This document shows positions 24,723-33,464 of a stretch of DNA of 64,000 nucleotides, one piece after another. Source of the DNA: DASPNH01 sp035626675 (GTDB lineage Bacteria > Desulfobacterota > Binatia > UBA1149 > CAITLU01); contig DASPNH010000202.1 of NCBI GenBank assembly GCA_035626675.1, positions 1-64,000 of the forward strand, in the 5' to 3' direction. The first letter of the stretch is position 1. Each line of letters starts with the position of its first letter. A model generated the notes under the pieces. That model was not told where the DNA came from. It made no database searches and saw only the letters and a list, made by a program, of their open reading frames with translations. Both the position numbers and the translations under genes were made by a program.

Positions 24723-26450
24723 ATGCGGCACCGATTGCGGACATCGATTCTCGATGCGCTCCTGATCCTGGCCGGCGCAGCGGCCATGCTCGCCGTCCCG
24801 CTGGGCTACCGGCGATGGAGTGCCGGCATGGACTGGCACTACTTCGACTCGCTGTCGTGGCTGGTGCGCTCGTCGGTCCTGCACTACCGCGTGCTTCCGC
24901 TGCACGATCCGTGGATGTGCGGCGGCGTGGACGTGGGGGCCAACCCGCAATCGCGTCTGCTGTCGCCGCTGATGCTGGCCGACCTTGCGCTGACACCGCA
25001 CGACGCCAACCTCGTGACGCTCTACGTGTTCGCCGCAGCAGGGCTGGCATCGATGACGGCGCTGCTGCGGCACCTCGGCCACACGCGCGCGCTGTCGATG
25101 CTCGGCGGCTTGCTGTTCACCGGCAGCACCTGGTTCGCGCTGCACTGGAGCGAAGGCCATCTGCGCTTCGCGCCGATCGCCGTCCTCCCGCTTTTCGTGC
25201 TCGCGCTGCTGCGACTGGACGAGCGCCGCATGCAGCTGACCGCGGCCACGCTGATGTCCTTTTTCATGCTCGAAGGTGCCATCTACGCCTTCGTCTATGC
25301 GCTCTACCTCGCCATTGCGCTGACGATCGCCGGCATGGTGCCGTGGCGCAGGACGCTGCAAGGCGCGCGCAAGGCCCCGTGGTTCACGCTGACCGTGCTC
25401 GCGGCGACCGCCGCACTGGTGGCGGCCAAGGCTCTCCCGATCCGGATGCTGCACGACACCGCGCCGCGGAAAGTCGAAACCGGCGCGCTGTTCTCCGAGC
25501 TGCCGCGCATCCTGCTGTGGCCCCAGCAGAGCCGTCATCACGTCATCGATCTCGAGTATCGCTTTCACGAGTACGGGCTGTACCTGGGCGTGGCCGCCAT
25601 CGCCTGCGTGGCGTGGTCGCTGAAGGATCGCGGATACCGGCGCCAGGTGTGGCGCTGGCTCGTGGTGGCGCTGGTCTTCTTCTGGGCCGCGACCAACTGG
25701 CTGGCGCCGCTGAGTCCCTGGACGCTGATGCAGAACCTCCCGCTGCTGCGCAACGCCCACGTGCCCAGCCGCCTCTTCGTGCTGTTCCACATCGCCTGGA
25801 TCGTGCTGCTGATCGGAGCGCTGGCGCGTCTCCGCCATCGCCGCATCCTCCTGGCGACCCTGGCCGCGTTCCTGGCGATGGAGACGTTCTGGATCAGCAC
25901 CAACACCTGGCGCGCGGCGTACTCCTGGGGCAAGCCGACCCTGCGCGTTGCCGCCATGGAGAAACCCATCGACGTCGAGCGCTGGCAGCACACCATCGAA
26001 ACCGCGGTCAAGCCGGGGCACTACGGCAAGGGACTGGGATCACGCTACTGCTACGAGCCGGTGCAAACGCATCGCAATGCCCGATCGGCCGGTCAGAGCG
26101 GATACCTCGGTGAGATCCATCTTCGGTCGGGCAAGGGCACCGTCGACATCGAGAAGGTCACGCCGGGCACGGTGACGTTGAACTACGCGGGAGGGCCTTC
26201 GGCCATCGCCGAGGTCAACCTGAACACGCTCGGCGGCTGGACCGTCGAGCGCGGCAACGCCGACGTCCTCAGCGAACGGCACAGGCTGACGGTGAAATTC
26301 CGGCGACCAGGGCCCGTGACGCTGCGCTATAGCCCGCCGTACTGGCCGCTGGCTATGTGGCTGTGGACCGGCGGCGCCATCCTGCTTTCGGCTGCATGGC
26401 TGGTCGCGCTGCTGCGGCCTTGGCGCAGGCAATCGGGCCCGGCGCTTTGA
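24723..26450 (+). CDS. Multi-span membrane protein, possible GT-C/YfhO-type glycosyltransferase
   Basis: 575 residues with 10-12 hydrophobic segments, starting at the ATG 14 bp after trmO. After the first span comes a loop with DWHYFDSLSWLVRS and LPLHDPWMCGGVDVGANPQS, the extracytoplasmic acidic/aromatic loop typical of polyprenyl-sugar-dependent GT-C enzymes. Later spans include RALSMLGGLLFTGSTWFALHW and FFWAATNWLAPLSPWTLMQN, followed by LRNAHVPSRLFVLFHIAWIV. A soluble C-terminal beta-rich domain (about 440-545) precedes a last membrane segment, as in YfhO-like proteins. It probably modifies a surface glycan or lipid-linked sugar; neither donor nor acceptor can be read. Confidence 0.6.
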   Translation: MRHRLRTSILDALLILAGAAAMLAVPLGYRRWSAGMDWHYFDSLSWLVRSSVLHYRVLPLHDPWMCGGVDVGANPQSRLLSPLMLADLALTPHDANLVTLYVFAAAGLASMTALLRHLGHTRALSMLGGLLFTGSTWFALHWSEGHLRFAPIAVLPLFVLALLRLDERRMQLTAATLMSFFMLEGAIYAFVYALYLAIALTIAGMVPWRRTLQGARKAPWFTLTVLAATAALVAAKALPIRMLHDTAPRKVETGALFSELPRILLWPQQSRHHVIDLEYRFHEYGLYLGVAAIACVAWSLKDRGYRRQVWRWLVVALVFFWAATNWLAPLSPWTLMQNLPLLRNAHVPSRLFVLFHIAWIVLLIGALARLRHRRILLATLAAFLAMETFWISTNTWRAAYSWGKPTLRVAAMEKPIDVERWQHTIETAVKPGHYGKGLGSRYCYEPVQTHRNARSAGQSGYLGEIHLRSGKGTVDIEKVTPGTVTLNYAGGPSAIAEVNLNTLGGWTVERGNADVLSERHRLTVKFRRPGPVTLRYSPPYWPLAMWLWTGGAILLSAAWLVALLRPWRRQSGPAL

Positions 26451-26474
26451 CGCACCGGCGGCAGTGACGGATGA

Positions 26475-27098
26475 ATGGCCTTGCCGGGGCCGATCCGGCA
26501 GCAGGCGCGAATGCAGGCGGATCCGCACGAGTACCATCAGCTCGACCTGAAGGTTCACAGCTTCCTCTCCGACGTCGAGTTGCACGACGTCTGGATCGCC
26601 GAGCTGCATGGCGGCGGCCCCGACCGCAACATCCTGGACGCGCGCACCTGCTTCACCGCGCAGACCGCGACCACCGCCAATTTCGCCGTACGCATGCTGT
26701 TCCTGATCCGCTCCACCATCGGATGGATGCTGTGGTGGGACCGCGAGGACGAGACCTGGTCCGGCGAGTACTACAGCCTGCGCTTGAGTGAGGAAGAGCG
26801 CGCGGCCTCGCTGATCCCTCCGGGCACCGAAGACACGATCTTCAAGGTCGTCTACGTCCTTCCCAACGAGGCGCTGAGCGAGATTCGCAACGCGACCGTG
26901 CATGCATTCTCGTGCCTGGCTCTGCGCCCGACCATCGACGGCTACCGGCTGTACTGGGCAATCTACGTCAAGCCCATCAGCTCGTGGACCAGCCTCTACA
27001 TGCGAACCATCGATCCGTTCCGCCGCGCCGTCGTGTACCCGGCCGTCATCGATCGGATCCAGCTCGAATGGCAGACCCGTTTCGGCGACAACGCATGA
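26475..27098 (+). CDS. DUF2867-like protein
   Basis: 207 residues. The segment FKVVYVLPNEALSEIRNATVHAFSC and the final FRRAVVYPAVIDRIQLEWQ match the pattern I associate with DUF2867, a family of unknown function often found fused to or near NAD-dependent epimerase-like proteins. A hydrophobic stretch (FAVRMLFLIRSTIGWMLWW) lies at about residue 73. I used the ATG at 26475; the ATG at 26511 would remove a 12-residue leader. It is soluble or peripheral. It follows the membrane protein by 24 bp in the same direction. Confidence 0.6.
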   Translation: MALPGPIRQQARMQADPHEYHQLDLKVHSFLSDVELHDVWIAELHGGGPDRNILDARTCFTAQTATTANFAVRMLFLIRSTIGWMLWWDREDETWSGEYYSLRLSEEERAASLIPPGTEDTIFKVVYVLPNEALSEIRNATVHAFSCLALRPTIDGYRLYWAIYVKPISSWTSLYMRTIDPFRRAVVYPAVIDRIQLEWQTRFGDNA

Positions 27099-27163
27099 AA
27101 AGGGCAGCGCTCGTAGCCGGCCATCTGCGGGCGCGGTGACACGTCCGCAAGTGTGATTCGCGA

Positions 27164-28048
27164 GTGAAGAAGCCGCTCATGCCGCGCCTCGGCGCGCTCG
27201 AAGTCTTCGAAGCCGCCGGCCGTCTCGGGAGCTTTCAGGCGGCTGCCGCGCTGCTGCACGTGACGCCGTCGGCCGTCAGTCGCCAGATCCAGTCGCTCGA
27301 GGACGAGCTCGGCGTGCCGCTCTTCCATCGCCTGCATCGCGGTGTGCGCCTGACCGAGGAGGGCGCGATCTACCTCGGCGAGGTGCAGACGGCGCTGTCG
27401 CGCATCGCGCGCGCCACCGAGCGTCTGGTCGGCGACGAGCCCGAAGGCCGCCTGCGCCTGAGCGTACTGCCGAGCTTTGCCGGCAACTGGCTGCTGCCGC
27501 GTCTCGGGGACTTCGAGGCGCAGCATCCGCGTGTCGCCATCGAGATGCGCGCCACCACCGACTACGCCGACTTCGAGCGCGACGACGTCGACGCCGCCAT
27601 CCGCTTCGGCACCGGGCCGTGGCCGGGGCTGCACAATGAGCCGCTGCTGGAGCTTCGCTTCTTCCCGGTATGCACGCCGCAGATCGCGCAGTCGCTGCGT
27701 GAGCCGGGCGACCTCGCACGCCAGCGTCTCCTTCACGAATCGCACGTTCCCTACGCGTGGCCGCAATGGCTGAAAGTGGCCGGCGTCGAGGGCCTTGCCG
27801 CCGCGCAGGATCGCACGTTCGACAACGCCCAGCTGGTCCTGGACGCCGCGATGGCCGGCCAGGGCGTGGCGCTGACCACGCAGATCCTGGCCGAGCGTCA
27901 CCTCAGCCAAGGCCAGCTCGTGCGGCCCTTTGCGCAGGAAGCGCCGAGCCAGGCCACGTATCACTTCGTGTGCCGGCGGTCCGACTTGCAGCGGCCCGCG
28001 CTGCGCGCGCTGCACCGCTGGATCGTCACGGCCATGGGCCGCGGCTGA
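27164..28048 (+). CDS. LysR-family transcriptional regulator, GcvA-like
   Basis: 294 residues. N-terminal winged HTH: LGALEVFEAAGRLGSFQAAA, then LLHVTPSAVSRQIQSLEDEL and GVPLFHRLHRGVRLTEEG, very close to the GcvA subgroup. The effector domain starts near residue 95 (EGRLRLSVLPSFAGNWLLPRL) and continues with DDVDAAIRFGTGPWPGL, a segment characteristic of GcvA/AmpR-like regulators. The start is a GTG at 27164; an ATG at 27179 directly before PRLGALE is equally plausible. The alcohol dehydrogenase gene lies 123 bp downstream in the same direction. LysR genes usually control a divergent neighbour, so the target is not obvious here. Confidence 0.88.
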   Translation: MKKPLMPRLGALEVFEAAGRLGSFQAAAALLHVTPSAVSRQIQSLEDELGVPLFHRLHRGVRLTEEGAIYLGEVQTALSRIARATERLVGDEPEGRLRLSVLPSFAGNWLLPRLGDFEAQHPRVAIEMRATTDYADFERDDVDAAIRFGTGPWPGLHNEPLLELRFFPVCTPQIAQSLREPGDLARQRLLHESHVPYAWPQWLKVAGVEGLAAAQDRTFDNAQLVLDAAMAGQGVALTTQILAERHLSQGQLVRPFAQEAPSQATYHFVCRRSDLQRPALRALHRWIVTAMGRG

Positions 28049-28171
28049 GGTTCGCGCTGGGCATCACCGCGGATCGCGATGCCGGCGGCTGCCTTCGCTT
28101 GCGCCGCGCGCAACCCGGCTTGAGAAACAATCGTTTTACGGCCTGCCCGCAACCGCTCTAGGCTGCAGCGC

Positions 28172-29200
28172 ATGAAAGCACTCCTCTGCACGAGTCCCGG
28201 AACCGTGGAATGGCGCGAGGTTCCCACCCCTCGCATCGAGGACGACGCACACGCCATCGTGCGTCCTTTGGCCGTCGCACGCTGCGACGTCGACCTGCTC
28301 TTCGCGATGGGCATGATCCAGCCGGGCCGGCCCTTTGCGCTCGGCCACGAGTGCATCGCCGAAGTCGTCGAGATCGGCGACGGCGTGCGCTCGGTGGCGC
28401 CCGGCGACGTGGTGGCCGTACCGTTTCAGATCAATTGCGGTCTGTGCGGCGCATGCCGGCGCGGCCTGACCGCGTGCTGCGAATCGGTTCCGTTCCGCTC
28501 GTCCTATGGGATGCCGCTGACCGAGAAGGACTGGGGCGGCGCGCTCGCCGACTTCCTGCTGGTTCCTTTCGCCGACGCCATGCTGGTGCCCGCGCCGAGC
28601 GGGGTGCCGGCAACCGTGGCATGCGGCGCCGGCGACAACATCGCCGACGGATGGCGAACGGTCGCGCCGTATCTGGCCGAGCGACCCGGAGCCAGCGTGC
28701 TCGTGGTCGGAACCGGACATACCGCCGTCGGGCTCTACTCCGTCGACATCGCGCTGGCACTTGGCGCGAGGCGCGTCGACTATCTGGCACCGGACGGGCC
28801 GGCTCTGGCGATGGCGGAGAAGCTCGGTGCACGCGCGATCCAGTCGCCGTACGAGGGACGTCACGGGCCCTACGAGATCACCTCCAACGCCACCGTCGAC
28901 GCCGACGCGCTCAAGCTGGCGCTGGCCTCGACCGCGCCCGGCGGCGTCTGCACCAATCAGGGCCCGTTTTCCGCCGGCGACGTTCCGCTGCCGGTGACCG
29001 CGATGTACACGCGCGGCGTCACCTTCGAGACCAGTCGCGTCCAGTCGCGCGCCGCGCTGCCGGCCGTGCTCGAGCTGCTCGAGCGCGACTGCCTGCACGT
29101 CGCCGACATCACGACCCGGACGGTCGAATGGAGCGAGGTGGATGATGCTTGGCTCGAGCCGTCCGTCAAGCTGATCGCCAGGCACGCCGGCGTCGCTTGA
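28172..29200 (+). CDS. Zinc-dependent alcohol dehydrogenase (MDR superfamily)
   Basis: 342 residues. Catalytic-zinc environment: CDVDLLFAMGMI with Cys near residue 38, then FALGHECIAEVVEIGDGV with the GHE motif at about 56. The structural-zinc cysteines are partly present: NCGLCGACRRGLTACC gives four or five Cys at close spacing. The Rossmann domain has VLVVGTGHTAVGLYSVDIAL, where GxGxxxxG replaces the usual GxGxxG. It is a soluble NAD(P)-dependent oxidoreductase; the substrate is unknown. The coding end lies inside the first unit of a 44-bp tandem repeat, so the last few residues (HAGVA) are repeat-encoded. Confidence 0.85.
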   Translation: MKALLCTSPGTVEWREVPTPRIEDDAHAIVRPLAVARCDVDLLFAMGMIQPGRPFALGHECIAEVVEIGDGVRSVAPGDVVAVPFQINCGLCGACRRGLTACCESVPFRSSYGMPLTEKDWGGALADFLLVPFADAMLVPAPSGVPATVACGAGDNIADGWRTVAPYLAERPGASVLVVGTGHTAVGLYSVDIALALGARRVDYLAPDGPALAMAEKLGARAIQSPYEGRHGPYEITSNATVDADALKLALASTAPGGVCTNQGPFSAGDVPLPVTAMYTRGVTFETSRVQSRAALPAVLELLERDCLHVADITTRTVEWSEVDDAWLEPSVKLIARHAGVA

Positions 29201-29283
29201 GCGCGGGGCCGGTTTCGCGTGAACGCGGCGCCGGCGTCGCTTGAGCGCGGCGCCGGTTTCGTGTGAACGCGGCGCCGGCGTCG
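29186..29283. repeat. 44-bp tandem repeat at the end of the dehydrogenase gene
   Basis: Units begin at 29186, 29230 and 29274 with GCCGGCGTCG, a period of exactly 44 bp. The first two copies are near-identical (a few substitutions such as GGGGCC/GGCGCC and CGCGTG/CGTGTG); the third is only about 10 bp. 44 is not a multiple of 3, so gain or loss of a unit would not keep a frame. The stop codon of the alcohol dehydrogenase lies in the first unit. Confidence 0.85.
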
Positions 29284-29419
29284 ATCCATCTCGGACGCCG
29301 GTCCGGCGACAAGTCCGGGGAGATCGACCTTGCGGCCCGCGATCCACGACCAGAAAAACTGGCGCCGCCGGCCGCCGACCCCATACCCATCCGCCGCCAG
29401 GCGTGCTACCGACTAGGGA

Positions 29420-30484
29420 ATGCGCACCCAGACGATGCCGTTCCGCTCCGTCGCTTCCGCCTTCGCGCTGCTGGTGACCTTGCAGGCCGGGCCCGCCCTG
29501 GCCGGCAGCGGCGACTGCGGCCAGCCCGTCACCAACTTCAACAAGCCGACCGCTTCGGATGCGCTGGGTGTCCTGCGCGCCGCCGTCGGTACGCTGGAGT
29601 GCGACGACTGCGTCTGCGACGTCGACACCAGTGGCGACGTCAACGCCTCGGACGCGCTGCGCACCTTGCGTTTCGCCGTCGGGACCGTCGATGCGCTCGA
29701 CTGTCTCGAGTGCCCCGTCGTCAAGTCGATCGGCGTCGCCGGCGGCGTGCTCGAATCGAACGATCATCGCGTGGTCCTGAACGTTCCGCCCTTCGCACTG
29801 ACCGAGACGACCGAGCTTTCGATCGAGGAGATTCCGGTTTCCGACCTGCCTGGGTCGATCTCGGGCATCGCCGAGCGCGCCTATCGGCTCGGTCCGGACG
29901 GTCTGGACTTCGACGCTCCCGCCGAGCTCGACGTGATCGTGGACGGTGATCCCCGAGCCGCCGAGGGCGAGCTGTCCGCCGAGCTCGCGCTGCTGGTCAG
30001 CGTCGACGGCAACGCGACCGAGCTGCTGCCGGTCCAGCAGCTGTTCGTCGACGGGGATCAGGGCGTGATCACCGCGGGCGCCGCGATGTCCCATTTCTCC
30101 GAGCTGGCCGTGCTTCGCGTCGACGTCGAGGCCAGCGTCGCGGGCATTCCCGAAGAGGCCGAGGTCGAGGAAGCGCATTCGCTCGACGTTGCGGTGGTCG
30201 AGGATGCCGGAGAGTCGCTGGTCGAGGTCGATTCGGCCGCCTACACCGACAACAACTTCGGCGCCTGGGCGCCCTCCGAGGGCGCCATCGTCAGCTCGCC
30301 GCTGGACGAGACCGCTCCGGGCACGTTCGAGGATTCGTTCGGCTACGAGTGCACCACCGAGGCGGCCGTAGCCTATCGCCCCCAGCTCCACACGCTCTTC
30401 GACGTCACCGGCGCCATCGACGGCTCGCCCGAGAACGTGCCGCATCTGACGGTCTTCGAGCAGACGGTGCTCTGCGAGCCGTAG
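29420..30484 (+). CDS. Secreted protein with dockerin-like repeats and acidic C-terminus
   Basis: 354 residues. Signal peptide: SVASAFALLVTLQAGPALAG. Two dockerin-like repeats follow, the first with degenerate calcium loop (NFNKPTASDALGVLRAAVG) and the second canonical (CDVDTSGDVNASDALRTLR), linked by ECDDCVC. After residue 100 the protein becomes a ZU5/Ig-like beta region (VAGGVLESNDHRVVLNVPPF, ELSIEEIPVSD, AMSHFSELAVL), the ZU5-type domain seen in many exported bacterial proteins. The rest is strongly acidic. It shares the repeat module, not the body, with the protein at 2348. A hemerythrin gene follows after 11 bp. Confidence 0.7.
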   Translation: MRTQTMPFRSVASAFALLVTLQAGPALAGSGDCGQPVTNFNKPTASDALGVLRAAVGTLECDDCVCDVDTSGDVNASDALRTLRFAVGTVDALDCLECPVVKSIGVAGGVLESNDHRVVLNVPPFALTETTELSIEEIPVSDLPGSISGIAERAYRLGPDGLDFDAPAELDVIVDGDPRAAEGELSAELALLVSVDGNATELLPVQQLFVDGDQGVITAGAAMSHFSELAVLRVDVEASVAGIPEEAEVEEAHSLDVAVVEDAGESLVEVDSAAYTDNNFGAWAPSEGAIVSSPLDETAPGTFEDSFGYECTTEAAVAYRPQLHTLFDVTGAIDGSPENVPHLTVFEQTVLCEP

Positions 30485-30495
30485 ACGCTGCGTCC

Positions 30496-31005
30496 GTGGC
30501 ACGCCGTCATGACGCGCTGATCCCGCTGTCGCACGATCATCAGAAGGCGCTCTCGCTGGCCTTCCGGCTGCTGCACCCGGCGCCGCCGGGCCCCGTCACG
30601 CCCACGACGCCCGAGAGCACGCCTCCGTCGCGACGGCTCGAAACGCTGCAGTTCTTCGACGAGCATCTGGCCGAGCATTTCGCCATCGAAGAGGAGCTTC
30701 TCTTCCCCGCGCTTCGCCAGGCCTACGGCGAAGGGAGCACCGAGCGCACCGTCGTTGACGCGCTCTGCCAGGACCACCGTGCGATGACGTCCGCGCGCAA
30801 CGCCATCGAGCGATGCATCGAGGAGTCGGAGCTCTGCCATCTGCTCGAGAGCTTCGGCGTCCTTCTCCAGCGCCACATCCGCCGCGAGGAACGAGAGCTG
30901 TTCGCGATCTTCCCGGGAATGCTCGAGCCCGCCGCGGTCGCGGAGCTGCACGCACGTATCCACGAGCGTCGGCCGCCCGATACGCCGGGAGCCTGCAAGC
31001 TCTGA
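30496..31005 (+). CDS. Hemerythrin HHE-domain protein
   Basis: 169 residues from a GTG at 30496. Four-helix hemerythrin-like fold with iron ligands in the expected order: His in LSHDHQKAL (helix 1), HLAEHFAIEEELLFP (helix 2, H-x3-H-x3-E), CQDHRAM (helix 3) and LQRHIRREERELF (helix 4, H-x4-E). Proteins of this kind bind a di-iron centre and sense or carry O2, NO or act in Fe-S repair. It is cytosolic. It starts 11 bp after the dockerin-like gene, so it is probably on the same transcript, although a shared function is not evident. Confidence 0.85.
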   Translation: MARRHDALIPLSHDHQKALSLAFRLLHPAPPGPVTPTTPESTPPSRRLETLQFFDEHLAEHFAIEEELLFPALRQAYGEGSTERTVVDALCQDHRAMTSARNAIERCIEESELCHLLESFGVLLQRHIRREERELFAIFPGMLEPAAVAELHARIHERRPPDTPGACKL

Positions 31006-31075
31006 AGCCGAAGGTCGCCGTCTGCGCCGCAGCGAGAAGCAATCTGTGCGCGGCGAGCCGAGTGTTCGATCCCGT

Positions 31076-31462
31076 CTAGGGCGCAGCCAGGCCGCGGACT
31101 CTGGCGCGCAGCGCCTTGATCACGTCCGGCTTGCCGGCAAGGTCGGGGTTGCCCGGCATCAGCACGCTCATGCCGACCGCGGGCCCTCCGCTCAGCACGA
31201 TCTTCTCGATGTGCTCGTCGGTTGCCGTCTTCTGCCACTCCGGCGAGCTGAGGTCGCGAGGCTTGGGATTGAGCGAGGCCGCCAGCGCGCCGTCGCCCTT
31301 GCCACCAGCGCCGTGGCAGGTGCTGCAGCGCACCTCCCAAACCGTCTGCGCCTCGGAGACCGCCGCGGCCGGCAGCTCCTGCGCAGCAGCGTGCGCGGTG
31401 ACGATCGTCGTGATGGCGATTGCGTAGACCACAGCGGCCACAAGCCGGCGATGCGTCGTCAT
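31076..31462 (-). CDS. Exported class I c-type cytochrome
   Basis: 128 residues. Signal peptide: LVAAVVYAIAITTIVTAHAAAQ. One haem-binding CxxCH (CSTCHGAGGKGDGALA, about residue 45) and a distal Met ligand candidate in VGMSVLMPGNPDL (about 98). The predicted mature protein, about 100 residues, is periplasmic and resembles small mono-haem electron carriers of the cytochrome c5/c6 kind. No oxidase or dehydrogenase partner is adjacent. The gene lies 34 bp downstream of the glycogen synthase in the same direction and may be co-transcribed. Confidence 0.88.
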   Translation of the reverse strand: MTTHRRLVAAVVYAIAITTIVTAHAAAQELPAAAVSEAQTVWEVRCSTCHGAGGKGDGALAASLNPKPRDLSSPEWQKTATDEHIEKIVLSGGPAVGMSVLMPGNPDLAGKPDVIKALRARVRGLAAP

Positions 31463-31496
31463 GCTGTTCTCCTGTTCGCCGTGGCCCGCATCCGTG

Positions 31497-33017
31497 TCAG
31501 CGGTCGGCGATCAAACGCTCGTAGACTTCGATGTAGGCCTTGGCCGTCACGGCAAGCGAAAATCTCTGCAGGCTCTCGCGCATGATGCGCTGGATGGTGC
31601 GCCGGCGCGTGTCCTCGGGCTCACGGTAGAACTTGACGGCCTCGGCAATGGCAGCGGCCAGCGCGGCAGGCGTGTGCTGCTGGAACAGGAAGCCGTTGCC
31701 GGTTGCGCGCGTCGGATCCAGCTGCACCACCGTGTCCTTGAGACCGCCGGTAGACCTCGCCACTGCCAGGGTTCCGAATCTCGGCCCCATCATCTGCGGA
31801 AGCCCGCACGGCTCGTAGAGCGAAGGCATCAGCACGAAGTCGGCGCCCGCCAGCGCACGCGTGCTCAAGTCCTCGCGGAAGGACTTGAGCACGATGTTGC
31901 CGTCGGTCACCGCCGCCAGCTTGCGAAACGCCATCTCGTGCACGCGATCGCCGTTGGCCACCAGGACGATCTGCAATCCGAAGCGGCGCACGCAGTCCGC
32001 CGCAATTGCCGAGAGCAGCTCGGGTCCCTTCTGCGCGTAGAGGCGGCTCGGCCAGAAGAACAGAGGCGCGCCCGGATCCGGCCGCAGTCCGACCTCCTTC
32101 TGGAACTTCTCCTTGTTGGCCAGCTTGCCGGCAAGGACGTTCTCGATGTCGTAGGGCTGGATGTGCGGGTTGATGCGCGGGTCGTCCGAGTCGTTCGGCG
32201 CATTCAGGATGCCGAGCGCGCGGCCTGCATCGTGCTTGGAACGCATCGCATGGCGCACCGACGGCGGGATGATGGTCTCGAACTCGCCGGCCACGATCTC
32301 TTCGAGAAACGTGGGGCTGACGGTGTTGACGACGTCGGAGGCGTGGACCGCGGTGGCGGTGAAGTCGACGCCGTTGGTGGTCCAGTTGGCCTCGGTGTTG
32401 GTGGGGAAATCGCGAAAGTACAGGAACTCGTGGAAGCGCCGCACGTCGATGCCGCTGCGATCGATGTCGCGCGGGGTGGCGTACTCGGTAAACACGTTGT
32501 GGAGCGTGAACAGGCTCTTGAAGCCGAATGCACGGGCGGCGGCGGGCACCAGGCCCGTCATCCAGTCGTTGCAGTGCACGACGTCGGGCTGCAGGCGCCC
32601 GAGCAGCTCATTGATGATGTAGCGCTGGAACGCCTGGGCGCGGTGGATGCGCGGATGGGCATCGGACTCGCCGTACACGTCCGAGAGCGAGGAGAAGGCG
32701 CTGTCGGTGACCAGGTGCACCCCCCGCCGTCCGAGCGTGCGTCCCAGCGCGTCGATCTCGCGGTAGGTGACGCGGGCGACGTCGCGGATCTTGGCATCGT
32801 AGCGGGGGACCACCACGTGCAGGTCGAAACGGGCATCCTCGTGGAAGTGCTGGATGAGGCCGGCCGAGATGTCGCCGAGGCCTCCGCCCTTGGCGCGGAT
32901 GTAGAGCGCGGCGTTACCCATGCCTTCGGGAAGCTCGGTGATTTCCGGCGTGCAGATCAGAACGCGCGGGCGCGCGCGGCGGCGATGTCGGGTGGTGAGC
33001 TTGCCGGCCGTGGTCAT
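31497..33017 (-). CDS. glgA: Glycogen/starch synthase, GT5 family
   Basis: 506 residues. Uses ADP- or UDP-glucose to extend alpha-1,4-glucan. The N-terminal acceptor/nucleotide motif K-x-G-G-L is present as RAKGGGLGDISAGLI (about residue 43). DVVHCNDWMTGLVPA and SLFTLHNVF follow as in GT5. The C-terminal donor domain has FFWPSRLYAQKGPELL, DFVLMPSLYEPCGLPQMMGPRFG (the E-x-C-G-L donor loop) and VARSTGGLKDTV, closely matching GlgA. The length is slightly above classical GlgA (about 477). No glgB or glgC lies next to it. A perfect palindrome (33071-33091) lies 54 bp upstream. Confidence 0.85.
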   Translation of the reverse strand: MTTAGKLTTRHRRRARPRVLICTPEITELPEGMGNAALYIRAKGGGLGDISAGLIQHFHEDARFDLHVVVPRYDAKIRDVARVTYREIDALGRTLGRRGVHLVTDSAFSSLSDVYGESDAHPRIHRAQAFQRYIINELLGRLQPDVVHCNDWMTGLVPAAARAFGFKSLFTLHNVFTEYATPRDIDRSGIDVRRFHEFLYFRDFPTNTEANWTTNGVDFTATAVHASDVVNTVSPTFLEEIVAGEFETIIPPSVRHAMRSKHDAGRALGILNAPNDSDDPRINPHIQPYDIENVLAGKLANKEKFQKEVGLRPDPGAPLFFWPSRLYAQKGPELLSAIAADCVRRFGLQIVLVANGDRVHEMAFRKLAAVTDGNIVLKSFREDLSTRALAGADFVLMPSLYEPCGLPQMMGPRFGTLAVARSTGGLKDTVVQLDPTRATGNGFLFQQHTPAALAAAIAEAVKFYREPEDTRRRTIQRIMRESLQRFSLAVTAKAYIEVYERLIADR

Positions 33018-33464
33018 TACAGGGATCGCTAGCGAGCGGCCGAAGGCTTAGCACGAGGGCGAAGGGCCCTCCAAAGCGTGAAACGCTTTGGAAAGACATC
33101 GGGCCAGCGACCGGCCGCTGCGCATGCGCGCCGATTAGCCCGAGGCCGAGCGGCCGCTGCATGCCGTTCGCACGGGCCGCGGTAAGCGGCGAGTTCCCTT
33201 TCGGGTGCATGATCCCCCATGAACACTACTACGGAGCGGGAGTTCGCGATCGACTGCCAAGGGAGAACAGCTCTCGCACCGGAGCCCGAAGTGACCATTG
33301 TGAGTAGCAAAACCGCGACGCTCCCAGGGAGCAGAGCACGTGCGACAACCCTCGATGCGTAGGAATGTCCAGGAATGCGGCCACCGATCTGGACAGTCGC
33401 GAAACGTATTGTTCACATTGGGAGGCACCAACCAGCACCGCTGGCCAAGCGGAGGAGCATACTC
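33018..33464. other. Gene-free 447-bp divergent promoter region
   Basis: Separates glgA (minus) from the secreted Cys/Thr-rich gene (plus). It contains the perfect palindrome CCAAAGCGT, GAA, ACGCTTTGG (33071-33091) near glgA, and a 7-bp inverted repeat TGTCCAG, 16 bp, CTGGACA (33366-33395) near the plus-strand gene. No open frame here has coding features. Confidence 0.5.
33071..33091. promoter_or_regulatory. Perfect 9-3-9 palindrome upstream of glgA
   Basis: CCAAAGCGT (33071-33079), GAA, ACGCTTTGG (33083-33091), centred about 64 bp before the glgA start. There is no following T run, so an operator is more likely than a terminator; the size equals the TetR-type palindrome at 680-700, but the sequence differs. 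The regulator is unknown. Confidence 0.5.
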
